A DNA stretch of 64,000 bases from CG1-02-35-72 sp045046885. GTDB taxonomy: Bacteria; Bacteroidota; Bacteroidia; Flavobacteriales; Flavobacteriaceae. Every line of letters starts with the position of its first letter. The stretch's first letter is position 1. The stretch spans positions 48,548-112,547 of the forward strand of contig JASFYX010000011.1 of assembly GCA_045046885.1 (NCBI GenBank), in the 5' to 3' direction. The notes beneath the pieces are model-generated. The model saw nothing but the letters and a program-made list of their open reading frames with translations. It was not told the DNA's origin and searched no databases. Of the stretch, positions 36,680 to 44,775 are shown one piece after another. The position numbers were made by a program, and so were the translations under genes.

Positions 36680-36834
36680 AGGATTAGCTACGCTGATCCT
36701 GAGTTTGGTTTCGTTGCTAATCAAAAACTTTAGGCGCTAAAAGCGCTTGAGTTTTTTTTGTATTTAAAAGAACTTTTGAGCAAGCTCAAATTCTTTTAAA
36801 TACAAAAAACTTGTTACTCACGTAACAAGTTTTT
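36680..36834. repeat. run of four hairpins 3' of tRNA-Pro(TGG), including a perfect 19-base inverted repeat
   Basis: From left to right: AGGATTAGC/GCTGATCCT (36680-36700), GCGCT/AGCGC (36734-36746), and a perfect 19-base pair of arms starting TTTTTTGTATTT at 36754-36772 and ending at 36791-36809. The last encloses a TTTGAG/CTCAAA stem. Finally, AAAAACTTGTTAC/GTAACAAGTTTTT (36805-36834) is the likely terminator of the minus-strand tRNA. No ORF is visible in this gap. Confidence 0.75.
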
Positions 36835-36839
36835 GATTG

Positions 36840-36914
36840 TCGGGGTGGCAGGATTCGAACCTGCGGCCTCCACGTCCCAAACGTGGCGCGATAACCGGGC
36901 TACGCTACACCCCG
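36840..36914 (-). tRNA. tRNA-Pro (TGG)
   Basis: The minus strand folds as a 75-base cloverleaf. It has acceptor CGGGGTG/CACCCCG with discriminator A, D arm AGCCCGGTTATCGC, anticodon stem CCACG/CGTGG with loop TTTGGGA giving anticodon TGG, and T loop GGTTCGAATCC. It reads most proline codons by wobble. Confidence 0.96.
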
Positions 36915-37059
36915 AAGTGATTACCTTTATGAGCGGGTGCAAATTTAATGCTTATAATAAACTTTGCAAGTTTTTATTAAAATATATTTATAGCTTTTAC
37001 ATTATCTAACTAATTTGATATCTTTATAAAAAATATAATCGTAGCCTTTAATTCAAACC

Positions 37060-38688
37060 ATGTCAAATCACACCTACAAAGCACATACCGTTATAATTGG
37101 CGGTGGTATATCTGGAATAACAACAGCAATTGAATTGCTTGACGCAAATAAAAAAGTCCTTATCATTGAACGTGATTTAGAAAAGAATTTTGGTGGTTTA
37201 GCAAAAGAATCTTTTGGCGGTATGTTTTTTATCAATTCACCACAACAGCGTTTTTCTAAAATAAAAGATACTGTTAATCAAGCTAAAAAAGATTGGTTTT
37301 CGTTTGCCGAATTTGACGATAATAATATTTGGGGTAAAAAATGGGCCAATGAATTCTTAGAATCAACACAAAAAGTTTACGATTGGGTTCGTTCAAAAAA
37401 GGTTGGCTTTTTCCCAATCGTTCATTGGGTTGAGCGTGGATTAGATCATCCTGGAAACTCTGTACCGCGATTTCATATGGTTTGGGGTACCGGTTTTGGC
37501 CTGATTGAAGCCATTATAAAACATCTTAAAAACCATCCTAATTATCAAAATCTAACTGTTTTATTTCAGCATAAAGCTGAAGATTTTATCATCGAGAATA
37601 ATCAAATAACCGGTATTAATGGCATTGATGAGTCTAACCAAAAACCCTTCACCTGTTATGCTGATAATTTCGTAGTTGCTACGGGAGGCATTAATGGCTC
37701 TATGGAAAAAGTCAGACAACATTGGCATAAAGATTGGCGAACGCCACCCGAAGTGATTCTTAATGGGTCGCATCAATTTTCTGATGGCATGATTCATGAT
37801 AAAGTTGAAAGCCTTGGCGGAAATGTAACCAACTTAAATCTTATGTGGAATTATGCTGCCGGCATTCCACACCCCTATCCTAAAAGAGAAAACCACGGAT
37901 TGAGTTTGGTGCCTCCAAAATCGGCATTATGGTTAAATTATAAAGGCGAGCGTATGGGCCCAAGACCTCTGATGACCTCATTTGACACACGATATTTGGT
38001 GACAAAAATTTGCGAACAAGACAAACAATATTCTTGGCAACTTTTGAACGAAAAAATAGCTTATAAGGAGCTAGCAGTATCGGGATCTGAATTTAATGAA
38101 GGTATCAAAAATAAAAATATATTTTCATTTTTATTTTCGGTTTTAAGGGGTAATAAAATATTAATCAAAGCCTTAGAAAAAGATTCACCCAATTATTTAG
38201 TTGCTTATAGCGTAGCAGAAATGGTTGAAAAAATGAATGCTTTAACCAAAACAAATGATGTAACCATAGAATCCTTACAAACCTCAATTGACAGTTATGA
38301 TCAAAATTTTGAACGTGGTAAGAATATTTGGAATGATGAACAAATCAGACTCATAAAACAGACACGCGAATATAAAGGCGACAAAAAACGAACGCTTAAA
38401 CCTCAAAAATTAAATCAGAAAAAAGCCTATCCGCTTATAGCGATAAGGGAATTTATTTTGTCGAGAAAAAGCTTAGGGGGTATTGAAACAAATTTAAATT
38501 CGCAGGTTTTAAAATCTAAACCCACTAAAAATAATAATGATACTTTTAGCAATTTATATGCCGTTGGCGAAGCAGCCGGTTTTGGCGGTGGCGGCTCTCA
38601 CGGTAAACGGGCTTTAGAAGGTACTTTTTTGGCGACTTGTATTTTTACATCTCAAAAAGCAGCACATCATATAATAACTAAAAAATAA
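37060..38688 (+). CDS. FAD-binding dehydrogenase (fumarate reductase / ketosteroid dehydrogenase fold)
   Basis: The 542-residue protein has an N-terminal FAD motif (VIIGGGISGITTAIEL) and later VVATGGINGSMEK and the C-terminal LYAVGEAAGFGGGGSHGKRALEGTF, which closes the FAD site. The middle substrate domain (WNYAAGIPHPYP, LNYKGERMGPRPL) is like the flavoprotein family containing 3-ketosteroid delta-1-dehydrogenases. It has no export signal. It heads a plus-strand cluster with a ThDP enzyme, a small protein and a GMC oxidoreductase, suggesting successive oxidations of an alicyclic or long-chain substrate. Confidence 0.82.
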   Translation: MSNHTYKAHTVIIGGGISGITTAIELLDANKKVLIIERDLEKNFGGLAKESFGGMFFINSPQQRFSKIKDTVNQAKKDWFSFAEFDDNNIWGKKWANEFLESTQKVYDWVRSKKVGFFPIVHWVERGLDHPGNSVPRFHMVWGTGFGLIEAIIKHLKNHPNYQNLTVLFQHKAEDFIIENNQITGINGIDESNQKPFTCYADNFVVATGGINGSMEKVRQHWHKDWRTPPEVILNGSHQFSDGMIHDKVESLGGNVTNLNLMWNYAAGIPHPYPKRENHGLSLVPPKSALWLNYKGERMGPRPLMTSFDTRYLVTKICEQDKQYSWQLLNEKIAYKELAVSGSEFNEGIKNKNIFSFLFSVLRGNKILIKALEKDSPNYLVAYSVAEMVEKMNALTKTNDVTIESLQTSIDSYDQNFERGKNIWNDEQIRLIKQTREYKGDKKRTLKPQKLNQKKAYPLIAIREFILSRKSLGGIETNLNSQVLKSKPTKNNNDTFSNLYAVGEAAGFGGGGSHGKRALEGTFLATCIFTSQKAAHHIITKK

Positions 38689-38747
38689 TTAATTTTAAAC
38701 AACAAATATAGTATTGAACAATCCGTTTAAAAAGATAACTTTACTTC

Positions 38748-38953
38748 ACCTGCAAGGTTTCCAAAACCTTGTTAGTATATTTATAAAGCATAATCATCAA
38801 AAACCAAACCCGCAAGGTTGCCAAAACCTTGTAGGTCTCTGTATGCGTAATTACGAAGAATTCAACCTAGAAGGTTTTCTCAATCTTGTAGGTATTAATT
38901 TAATCCTTAGTGTTAATAATTTTGACCTACAAGGTTCTCAAAACCTTGCAGGA
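38748..38953. repeat. four 29-base imperfect palindromes at 60/57/60-base spacing
   Basis: The units lie at 38748-38776, 38808-38836, 38865-38893 and 38925-38953. The consensus half-sites are ACCTRCAAGGTTT and CAAAACCTTGTAGGT, so each unit can fold into a hairpin. Spacers of 31, 28 and 31 bases are unrelated. The repeats are degenerate and no cas genes are near. All distances are multiples of three, and an open frame (TTG at 38714 to 38983) reads every unit as a QGxQNLV-like peptide. I treat it as a repeat, not a gene. It fills the gap between the two enzymes. Confidence 0.85.
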
Positions 38954-38989
38954 CAGTTATCTTTTAAATATCAAATCATTTAAAATACC

Positions 38990-40720
38990 ATGAAAAAAAC
39001 AGGTGCACAATTGGCGGTTTACGCCTTAGAACAAATAGGTGTAAAATACACATTCGGAATTCCGGGAGTGCATAACATTGAGTTATACGATGAGCTTAAC
39101 AACTCAAAACAAATTGAACCTGTTTTGGTTACACACGAAGGTGGTGCGGCGTTTATGGCTCTTGGTGTCTCTTGTACGTCAAATAGTATCGGCACTCTAA
39201 TGACGGTTCCAGCTGCCGGCACAACCAATGCCATGAGTGGTATTGGTGAAGCTTTTTTAGATGGCATACCCATGCTGATTATTTCTGGTGGCACCCGTCA
39301 AGATAGTGGCAGACATTACCAATTACACCAATTAAATCAAGAGAATTTGGTTAAAGAAATTACTAAAGCTTATTTTAAAATAGACTCACATCAAAATATT
39401 ATTCCTACTATTTACAAAGCCTATAACATAGCTACATCGGGCGAACCGGGACCTGTTTTTATTGAAATCCCAATGGAATTTCAGATGTTTAAAGGCGAAT
39501 TTGACAAACTTTTGCCCTACAGCAAACCAGCTCTAGATATAACTATTGATACTCAAAAAATTAGCGAAGCTGCCACCTTGCTTTTAAAAGCCAAAAAACC
39601 TGGTATTTATGTTGGTTGGGGAGCTGCCAACGCTACGGAAGAACTCAAACAAATAGCCGATATTTTAGGAGCTCCCGTTGCCACAACTTTGCAAGGAAAA
39701 GCCTCTTTTCCTGCTTCTCATCCGTTGCATACCGGTTTTGGATTTGGCCCAAATGCTGTACCGGCATCGCAAAAAACTTTTAAAAATTGTGATGCTATGC
39801 TGGCTGTTGGCGTGAGGTTTTCTGAAATTGGTACAGGTAGTTTTGGTGTAAAAGTACCAAAAAATTTAATCCATATAGATATCAATCCCAATGTGTTTGA
39901 TAAAAATTACCCCACTAAGATAAGTCTTGAAGGCGATGCTAAGGAAACCCTCAAACTACTGTTAAAAGCATTGGATAAAAACAAAACAACAAAAGACTTT
40001 TCGGCTTTAACCACAATGATTAAAACTGAAAAAGAAAAATATTCTGAAGCGTGGAAAAAAAATACTTTAGCCGATAAAGTATCTCCGGGTTTCTTTTTTG
40101 AAGCCTTGACTAAATTTACAGATGATGACACTTACTTTTTGGTTGACGATGGCAAACACACCTATTTGGCAGCCGAATTATTACCTGTAAACAGGTCTAG
40201 ACATTTTGTCTCACCAACCGATTTTAATTGTATGGGATTTTGTGTTCCAGCCGCTATTGGTGCCAAATTTATGAATCCTAAAAGCAAAGTTGTTGGCATA
40301 GTTGGCGACGGTGGTTTTTTGATGACGGGCATGGAAATACTTACCGCAAATACTTACAAAAAAGGCGTGGTATATTTTATTTTTCACGATGGCGAATTGG
40401 GTCAGATTTCACAATTTCAAAAAATTCCTTTTAAACGCAAAACAGCTTCGGTTATTGGAAATGTAAATATTAAAGGTGTTGCTGATGCCTGTGGTGCCAG
40501 TTATTTTTTAATGCAAAACGATAATAACATCGATAAAACTATGACAAAGGCTTTTAAAGAAGCAACAAATGATATTCCTGTAATTGTTGATGTTATGATA
40601 GATTATACCAAAAAAACCTATATGACAAAAGGCGTTGTAAAAGTCAATTTAGCAAGGTTTAGTTTTAAAGAAAAAATACGATTTATAGGGAGAGCTGTTA
40701 AACGACATTTAACCGATTAA
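38990..40720 (+). CDS. thiamine pyrophosphate-dependent enzyme (acetolactate synthase / benzoylformate decarboxylase family)
   Basis: The 576-residue protein has three domains. The N-terminal PYR domain holds the catalytic Glu in VTHEGGAAFMALG (about residue 48) and GIPGVHNIELYDEL. The central domain has KKPGIYVGWGA. The C-terminal PP domain has the ThDP motif GDGGFLMTGMEI at about residue 444. The substrate is not predictable. It might cleave or form a carbon-carbon bond in a ketone made by the flanking flavoproteins. It ends six bases before the next gene. Confidence 0.85.
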   Translation: MKKTGAQLAVYALEQIGVKYTFGIPGVHNIELYDELNNSKQIEPVLVTHEGGAAFMALGVSCTSNSIGTLMTVPAAGTTNAMSGIGEAFLDGIPMLIISGGTRQDSGRHYQLHQLNQENLVKEITKAYFKIDSHQNIIPTIYKAYNIATSGEPGPVFIEIPMEFQMFKGEFDKLLPYSKPALDITIDTQKISEAATLLLKAKKPGIYVGWGAANATEELKQIADILGAPVATTLQGKASFPASHPLHTGFGFGPNAVPASQKTFKNCDAMLAVGVRFSEIGTGSFGVKVPKNLIHIDINPNVFDKNYPTKISLEGDAKETLKLLLKALDKNKTTKDFSALTTMIKTEKEKYSEAWKKNTLADKVSPGFFFEALTKFTDDDTYFLVDDGKHTYLAAELLPVNRSRHFVSPTDFNCMGFCVPAAIGAKFMNPKSKVVGIVGDGGFLMTGMEILTANTYKKGVVYFIFHDGELGQISQFQKIPFKRKTASVIGNVNIKGVADACGASYFLMQNDNNIDKTMTKAFKEATNDIPVIVDVMIDYTKKTYMTKGVVKVNLARFSFKEKIRFIGRAVKRHLTD

Positions 40721-40726
40721 AATTAA

Positions 40727-41095
40727 ATGTCTGATACTCAATTTAAATATTATGTCATTTTATTTGCAGAAGTTATCGTACCCGATTTTTATGATAACCA
40801 AGTGCTTCAAAAACCTTTTCTTGAGAACTTTAGCAAAATAATAGAAAATTTAGAATACCAAGCTGATTCTAAAATAAAGCTGTTGGTTAAATTGATTGCC
40901 GCACTGAGTTTTATTTTTAATTTTAAAGCTTTTAACAAACTAAATTATAAAAGACGAAAAACTTATATTGATAAACTTTTTAATTTGCCAATCAATAAAA
41001 TAGTAGCCGGTTTAACCGGTTTGCGCTCGTTGATTTTGATATCATATTACGGATTAGACCAAATTAGATTATCAATAAATTATAAGCAATTGTAA
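40727..41095 (+). CDS. small hypothetical protein between ThDP and GMC enzymes
   Basis: The 122-residue protein is not recognised. It is helical and basic (KLNYKRRKTYIDKLFNLP), with two hydrophobic segments (about residues 50-65 and 88-106) but no signal peptide. It sits 6 bases after the ThDP enzyme gene and 2 bases before the GMC gene. The position matches that of small accessory subunits (gluconate dehydrogenase subunit 3-like) that travel with GMC oxidoreductases, so it may be such a subunit. Confidence 0.6.
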   Translation: MSDTQFKYYVILFAEVIVPDFYDNQVLQKPFLENFSKIIENLEYQADSKIKLLVKLIAALSFIFNFKAFNKLNYKRRKTYIDKLFNLPINKIVAGLTGLRSLILISYYGLDQIRLSINYKQL

Positions 41096-41097
41096 AA

Positions 41098-42597
41098 ATG
41101 TTACAGCGTCAGGAGTTTGATTTTATCATAATAGGTTCGGGGGTTGGAGGTGCTACTTTTGCCGATTATTTAACACGAGAGCACAAAGATTTAAATATTG
41201 CTATTTTAGAATCAGGCCCCTATCGCTCCAAGCAAGATTTTAACCATCGCGAACTTGATATGACCCATTTTTACTTTAACAATGGAGCTGTTTTATCAAA
41301 AAATTTACAAATTGGCATTGCCGCTGCCAATACTTTGGGCGGTAGCTCTTCGGTATATACAGGGGTGTCGTTTAGACCACCAAAAAAAGTGATTAAAACT
41401 TGGCGCGAAAATCACGGACTAACATTTTTATCAGATTCATTTATCTCTGAATCGCTAGACGAGATTGAAAAAGACTTATCGGTACATCAATTACCTGAAA
41501 ATTGGGACAATCAAAATAACCAATTGTTTAAACTTGGTGCTCAAAAATTAAACATTCCCGTAAAACGGCTAAAAATAAATGTAAAAAACTGCCAACAACA
41601 AGGTTTTTGCAATTTGGGTTGTACATCGGGCGCTAAACAAGGCACATTAGAGGTTCAGATTCCTAGAATTTTAAAACGAGGCGTTCAGCTGTTTTGCAAT
41701 ACCAAAGTTGTTTCTATTGAAGAAAATAAGGTTTCTATAACTGTAAAACAAAACGCTTTTAACACAGACAAAAACAGATTAAAACCTGGTAATTATCAAC
41801 TCAGTGCGAAAAAAATAATCCTTGCAGCCGGTGTGTTAAATACACCCGTTATTTTGTTGCACTCTGCTTTAAAACTAGGACTCAAAAATAAAAATATTGG
41901 TCGTTACATCACCTTGCATCCGGTATTTAATATAAACGGTGTGTTTACTAAAGCCATTAGTAATTATAGTGGATTTCCAAAAACAGTTTATACCGATTAC
42001 TATTCAGAAACCGATGGGTTTTTACTTGAAACATCATTTTATTATCCATCTATCACCGCTAAAAACAATCTCGGTTACGGCAAGCTACATCAAGAATTTA
42101 TGAGGGATTATAACAAAATGATGTCGATTTTAATCTTAGCTCATGATAAAGCAGAATTTAAAAACAGGATAAGCATTAACAAAAAAGGCGAGCGTGTTGT
42201 AGATTATACCGTGAGCAATCAATCTAAAGAATCGCTTGTAAAAGCATTGCAAGTTGCAGCTAAGTTATTTTTTACCGCCGGATGCACAAAAATTTTATTA
42301 CCTGCCAGCAAAAAGCTACCCCTTTTAAAATCGGACGTTGCGCAATTAGATAATCTTATCGATAAAAAATATTTAAATTTAAACAAGACCCCCTTATCAA
42401 GTGCACATCCGCAAGGCGGTGCCAGAATGGGTTCAGATAAAACCAATTCTGTTTGTGATATTTACGGAAAAGTTTACGGCACCAAATCAATTTATGTTTG
42501 CGATGCTTCACTTTTTCCAACGTCGGTTAAGGTAAACCCTTATGAAACCATCATGCTATTGGCAAAATGGGTCGCTCAAAACGTCCTAAAAAGCTAA
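41098..42597 (+). CDS. GMC family oxidoreductase
   Basis: The 499-residue flavoprotein has the FAD-binding motif IIGSGVGGATFADYLTRE and AANTLGGSSSVYTG. Its C-terminal GMC catalytic region is AHPQGGARMG with YVCDASLFPTSVKVNPYETIM. The family oxidises alcohols, including sterol and sugar alcohols. A Cys-containing stretch (NCQQQGFCNLGCTSGAKQGT, about residues 163-182) is like the ferredoxin-like segment of membrane-linked GMC enzymes. Its end overlaps the convergent thioredoxin-like gene by 12 bases. Confidence 0.88.
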   Translation: MLQRQEFDFIIIGSGVGGATFADYLTREHKDLNIAILESGPYRSKQDFNHRELDMTHFYFNNGAVLSKNLQIGIAAANTLGGSSSVYTGVSFRPPKKVIKTWRENHGLTFLSDSFISESLDEIEKDLSVHQLPENWDNQNNQLFKLGAQKLNIPVKRLKINVKNCQQQGFCNLGCTSGAKQGTLEVQIPRILKRGVQLFCNTKVVSIEENKVSITVKQNAFNTDKNRLKPGNYQLSAKKIILAAGVLNTPVILLHSALKLGLKNKNIGRYITLHPVFNINGVFTKAISNYSGFPKTVYTDYYSETDGFLLETSFYYPSITAKNNLGYGKLHQEFMRDYNKMMSILILAHDKAEFKNRISINKKGERVVDYTVSNQSKESLVKALQVAAKLFFTAGCTKILLPASKKLPLLKSDVAQLDNLIDKKYLNLNKTPLSSAHPQGGARMGSDKTNSVCDIYGKVYGTKSIYVCDASLFPTSVKVNPYETIMLLAKWVAQNVLKS

Positions 42598-42918
42598 TTT
42601 ATATAATCTTGAAATGGCATAGGATAAATCGGGTATGCTGATATACCGACTTTTTCTAATAGTTTCTTTACCGTCAAAAAAAACTAAAACGGTAGGCTCT
42701 ACAAACACACTTTGTTTGGCAGAAATTTCAGGCGTTGCATGTATGTCAATAAAGTAAAAAGGGATTTTAGGGAAGTTGTTTTTTAATAAATCAATTATTT
42801 TGGGTTCTAAAGCTTCGCCAACAGCACAACTCAAAGTCGAAAAATACATTAAGACACCTGTATTTTGTGTAATTATACCCTCAAAATCCGATACGGTTGA
42901 AATAGTTTTAAAATCCAT
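42586..42918 (-). CDS. thioredoxin-like protein with a one-cysteine active site
   Basis: The 110-residue protein has the thioredoxin fold order, with FSTLSCAVGEALEP in the active-site position and the cis-Pro loop VEPTVLVF. Cys31 is kept but the second Cys is replaced by Gly34 (SCAVG). It therefore cannot do the classical dithiol cycle. It may act as a monothiol protein or have a binding role. It is divergent from trxB, with 104 bases between. Confidence 0.75.
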   Translation of the reverse strand: MDFKTISTVSDFEGIITQNTGVLMYFSTLSCAVGEALEPKIIDLLKNNFPKIPFYFIDIHATPEISAKQSVFVEPTVLVFFDGKETIRKSRYISIPDLSYAISRLYKLAF

Positions 42919-42986
42919 ATTATTAATAATTATACTTCTATTAAAAAAAGTTATCAGTAAAGATATTTTAAAAGCATAAAATAATC

Positions 42987-42994
42987 TAATTTTG
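42987..42994 (+). promoter_or_regulatory. -7 box TAATTTTG of trxB
   Basis: TAATTTTG fits TAnnTTTG and lies 28 bases before the trxB start codon. No good -33 TTTG element is seen at the normal distance. Confidence 0.45.
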
Positions 42995-43022
42995 TTAAAC
43001 TAAAATAAAAATACACTTAGTT

Positions 43023-43970
43023 ATGTCAGATACAATAGAAAGAATAAAATGTTTGATTATAGGTTCGGGACCTGCGGGTTATACAGCTGCTATTTATGCA
43101 GCTCGTGCCGATTTACATCCCGTTATGTACACAGGTATGGAGCCTGGCGGGCAATTAACAACAACGACCGAAGTTGATAATTTTCCCGGCTACCCAAACG
43201 GTGTTGACGGTACGGCTATGATGGAAGATTTAAAAAATCAGGCCGAACGCTTTGATACAGACGTCCGTTTTGGAATGGCCACTAAAGTAGAATTTAGCAA
43301 TGAAGAAGGTGGTATCCATAAAGTAACTATTGACGAAGATAAAGTTGTTGAAGCCGAGACTTTAATAATTGCAACCGGAGCTACAGCCAGATATTTAGGT
43401 TTAGAAAGTGAGCAACGCTTACGCGGAGGCGGTGTTTCGGCCTGTGCTACCTGCGATGGTTTCTTTTACCGCAACCAAGATGTGGCTCTTGTGGGAGCCG
43501 GCGATACAGCAGCAGAAGAAGCAACTTACCTAGCCAATATATGTAAAAGTGTCACAATGTTTGTACGTCGTGATGAAATGCGGGCTTCTAAAGCGATGCA
43601 AAAACGTGTTTTTAATACTCCCAATATAAAAGTGATGTACCATACCGAAATTGACGAAGTTTTAGGTAAAGATGTGGTAGAAGGTGTACGTGTGTTTAAC
43701 AATCAGACACAAGAAAAAACAGATATTACCGTAACTGGATTATTTGTGGCTATTGGTCACAAGCCCAATACTGAAATTTTCGAAGGTCAGTTAGATATGG
43801 ATGATACCCATTATTTAATAACCAAAGGAAAATCGTCTAAAACAAATAAACCCGGTGTATTTGCCTGTGGCGATGTGCAAGATAAAGAGTACCGTCAAGC
43901 GGTAACAGCGGCAGGTAGTGGTTGTATGGCGGCTCTTGACGCCGAACGTTATTTAGGCGGATTAAATTAA
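43023..43970 (+). CDS. trxB: thioredoxin-disulfide reductase
   Basis: The 315-residue protein has the FAD motif IIGSGPAGYTAAIYAARA, the redox pair Cys141/Cys144 in ACATCDG, the NADPH motif GAGDTAAEEA and the C-terminal GVFACGDVQDKEYRQAVTAAGSG. It reduces thioredoxin with NADPH. It is a one-gene unit with its own terminator. Confidence 0.97.
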   Translation: MSDTIERIKCLIIGSGPAGYTAAIYAARADLHPVMYTGMEPGGQLTTTTEVDNFPGYPNGVDGTAMMEDLKNQAERFDTDVRFGMATKVEFSNEEGGIHKVTIDEDKVVEAETLIIATGATARYLGLESEQRLRGGGVSACATCDGFFYRNQDVALVGAGDTAAEEATYLANICKSVTMFVRRDEMRASKAMQKRVFNTPNIKVMYHTEIDEVLGKDVVEGVRVFNNQTQEKTDITVTGLFVAIGHKPNTEIFEGQLDMDDTHYLITKGKSSKTNKPGVFACGDVQDKEYRQAVTAAGSGCMAALDAERYLGGLN

Positions 43971-43990
43971 AATTATTCTTACTAAAAATA

Positions 43991-44024
43991 AGAAAACCCG
44001 TGTTTTAAAAACACGGGTTTTCTT
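43991..44024. terminator. bidirectional terminator after trxB
   Basis: AGAAAACCCGTGTTTT pairs with AAAACACGGGTTTTCT, with A and T tracts on each side. It also serves the convergent DUF2807 gene. Confidence 0.9.
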
Positions 44025-44043
44025 TTCAAACTAAAACACTTAT

Positions 44044-44757
44044 TTAATCTCTGCGGATACGACCACCTGAGTTTTTTGTTTTATTTACCACTTTCGGATC
44101 ACCGTCATATCGTATATTGCCGCCACTTGTGGCTTTGGCATTAATTTCTTTAAGCGCATAAACCCTAATATCTGCTCCACTGGTAACACGTACTGTTACA
44201 TAATCGGCTTTTAAATCGGATGCTTTTATATCGCTGCCACTAGTAGCACTGGCTTCAAAATTTTTAGCCAAGCCATTAATTTTAATATCGGCACCACTTG
44301 TGGTAGCACTGTTTAAATCGGTTACATCCACATGGGCGTAAATATCGGCACCACTTGTAGCTCTTAACGAAAGTTTATCGGCTTTAAGCGTGTTTTCAAA
44401 TCTAACAGAAGCCCCACTGGTTGTAACAATACTACTCAAGGTAGGCACACTTAAATACACTTTACGCGATGTAGCGCGCCATACATTTTTTTCAAAATAA
44501 ATTTTAAGTGTCCCATTATTAACATCAGTTCTAAGTAAGTCGATAATGTTTTCATCGGCTTCTACGGTGAGTTTTGTGCTGTTGTTTGATGTGAGATACA
44601 CATCTATTCCTTGCATGACTTTTATAGCTGTAAAATCTTCTGAGATATCGCGCTCTTGTGTCTCAATATCGCCATTACCGCTAATGCCATTCATCATACA
44701 CGATGTAGTACTTACAAAAAGCACTATTAAAGCTGTTATTTTAAAAATAGTTTTCAT
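44044..44757 (-). CDS. head GIN domain (DUF2807) lipoprotein
   Basis: The 237-residue protein has a lipobox at STTSC (Cys20) and the GNGDIETQERDIS N-terminal motif of the family. A run of short beta repeats follows, with TSGASV, TSGADIY, TSGADIK, TSGSDIK, TSGADIRV and TSGGNIR, each about 20 residues apart. The fold is a repeated beta helix. The function is unknown. It lies 18 bases after the PspC gene in the same direction, so the two probably share a transcript. Confidence 0.85.
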   Translation of the reverse strand: MKTIFKITALIVLFVSTTSCMMNGISGNGDIETQERDISEDFTAIKVMQGIDVYLTSNNSTKLTVEADENIIDLLRTDVNNGTLKIYFEKNVWRATSRKVYLSVPTLSSIVTTSGASVRFENTLKADKLSLRATSGADIYAHVDVTDLNSATTSGADIKINGLAKNFEASATSGSDIKASDLKADYVTVRVTSGADIRVYALKEINAKATSGGNIRYDGDPKVVNKTKNSGGRIRRD

Positions 44758-44775
44758 AATTATCTGGTTTTTAAT

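Noticed and set aside
38748..38953. Possible CRISPR array
   Set aside because: Repeat and spacer sizes look right, but the four repeats are degenerate, long palindromes, and no cas gene is near.
38714..38983. 89-codon open frame across the palindromic repeats
   Set aside because: It starts with TTG and consists of the repeat array. The DNA palindromes explain the peptide repeat better. The odd in-frame spacing is kept as a finding.
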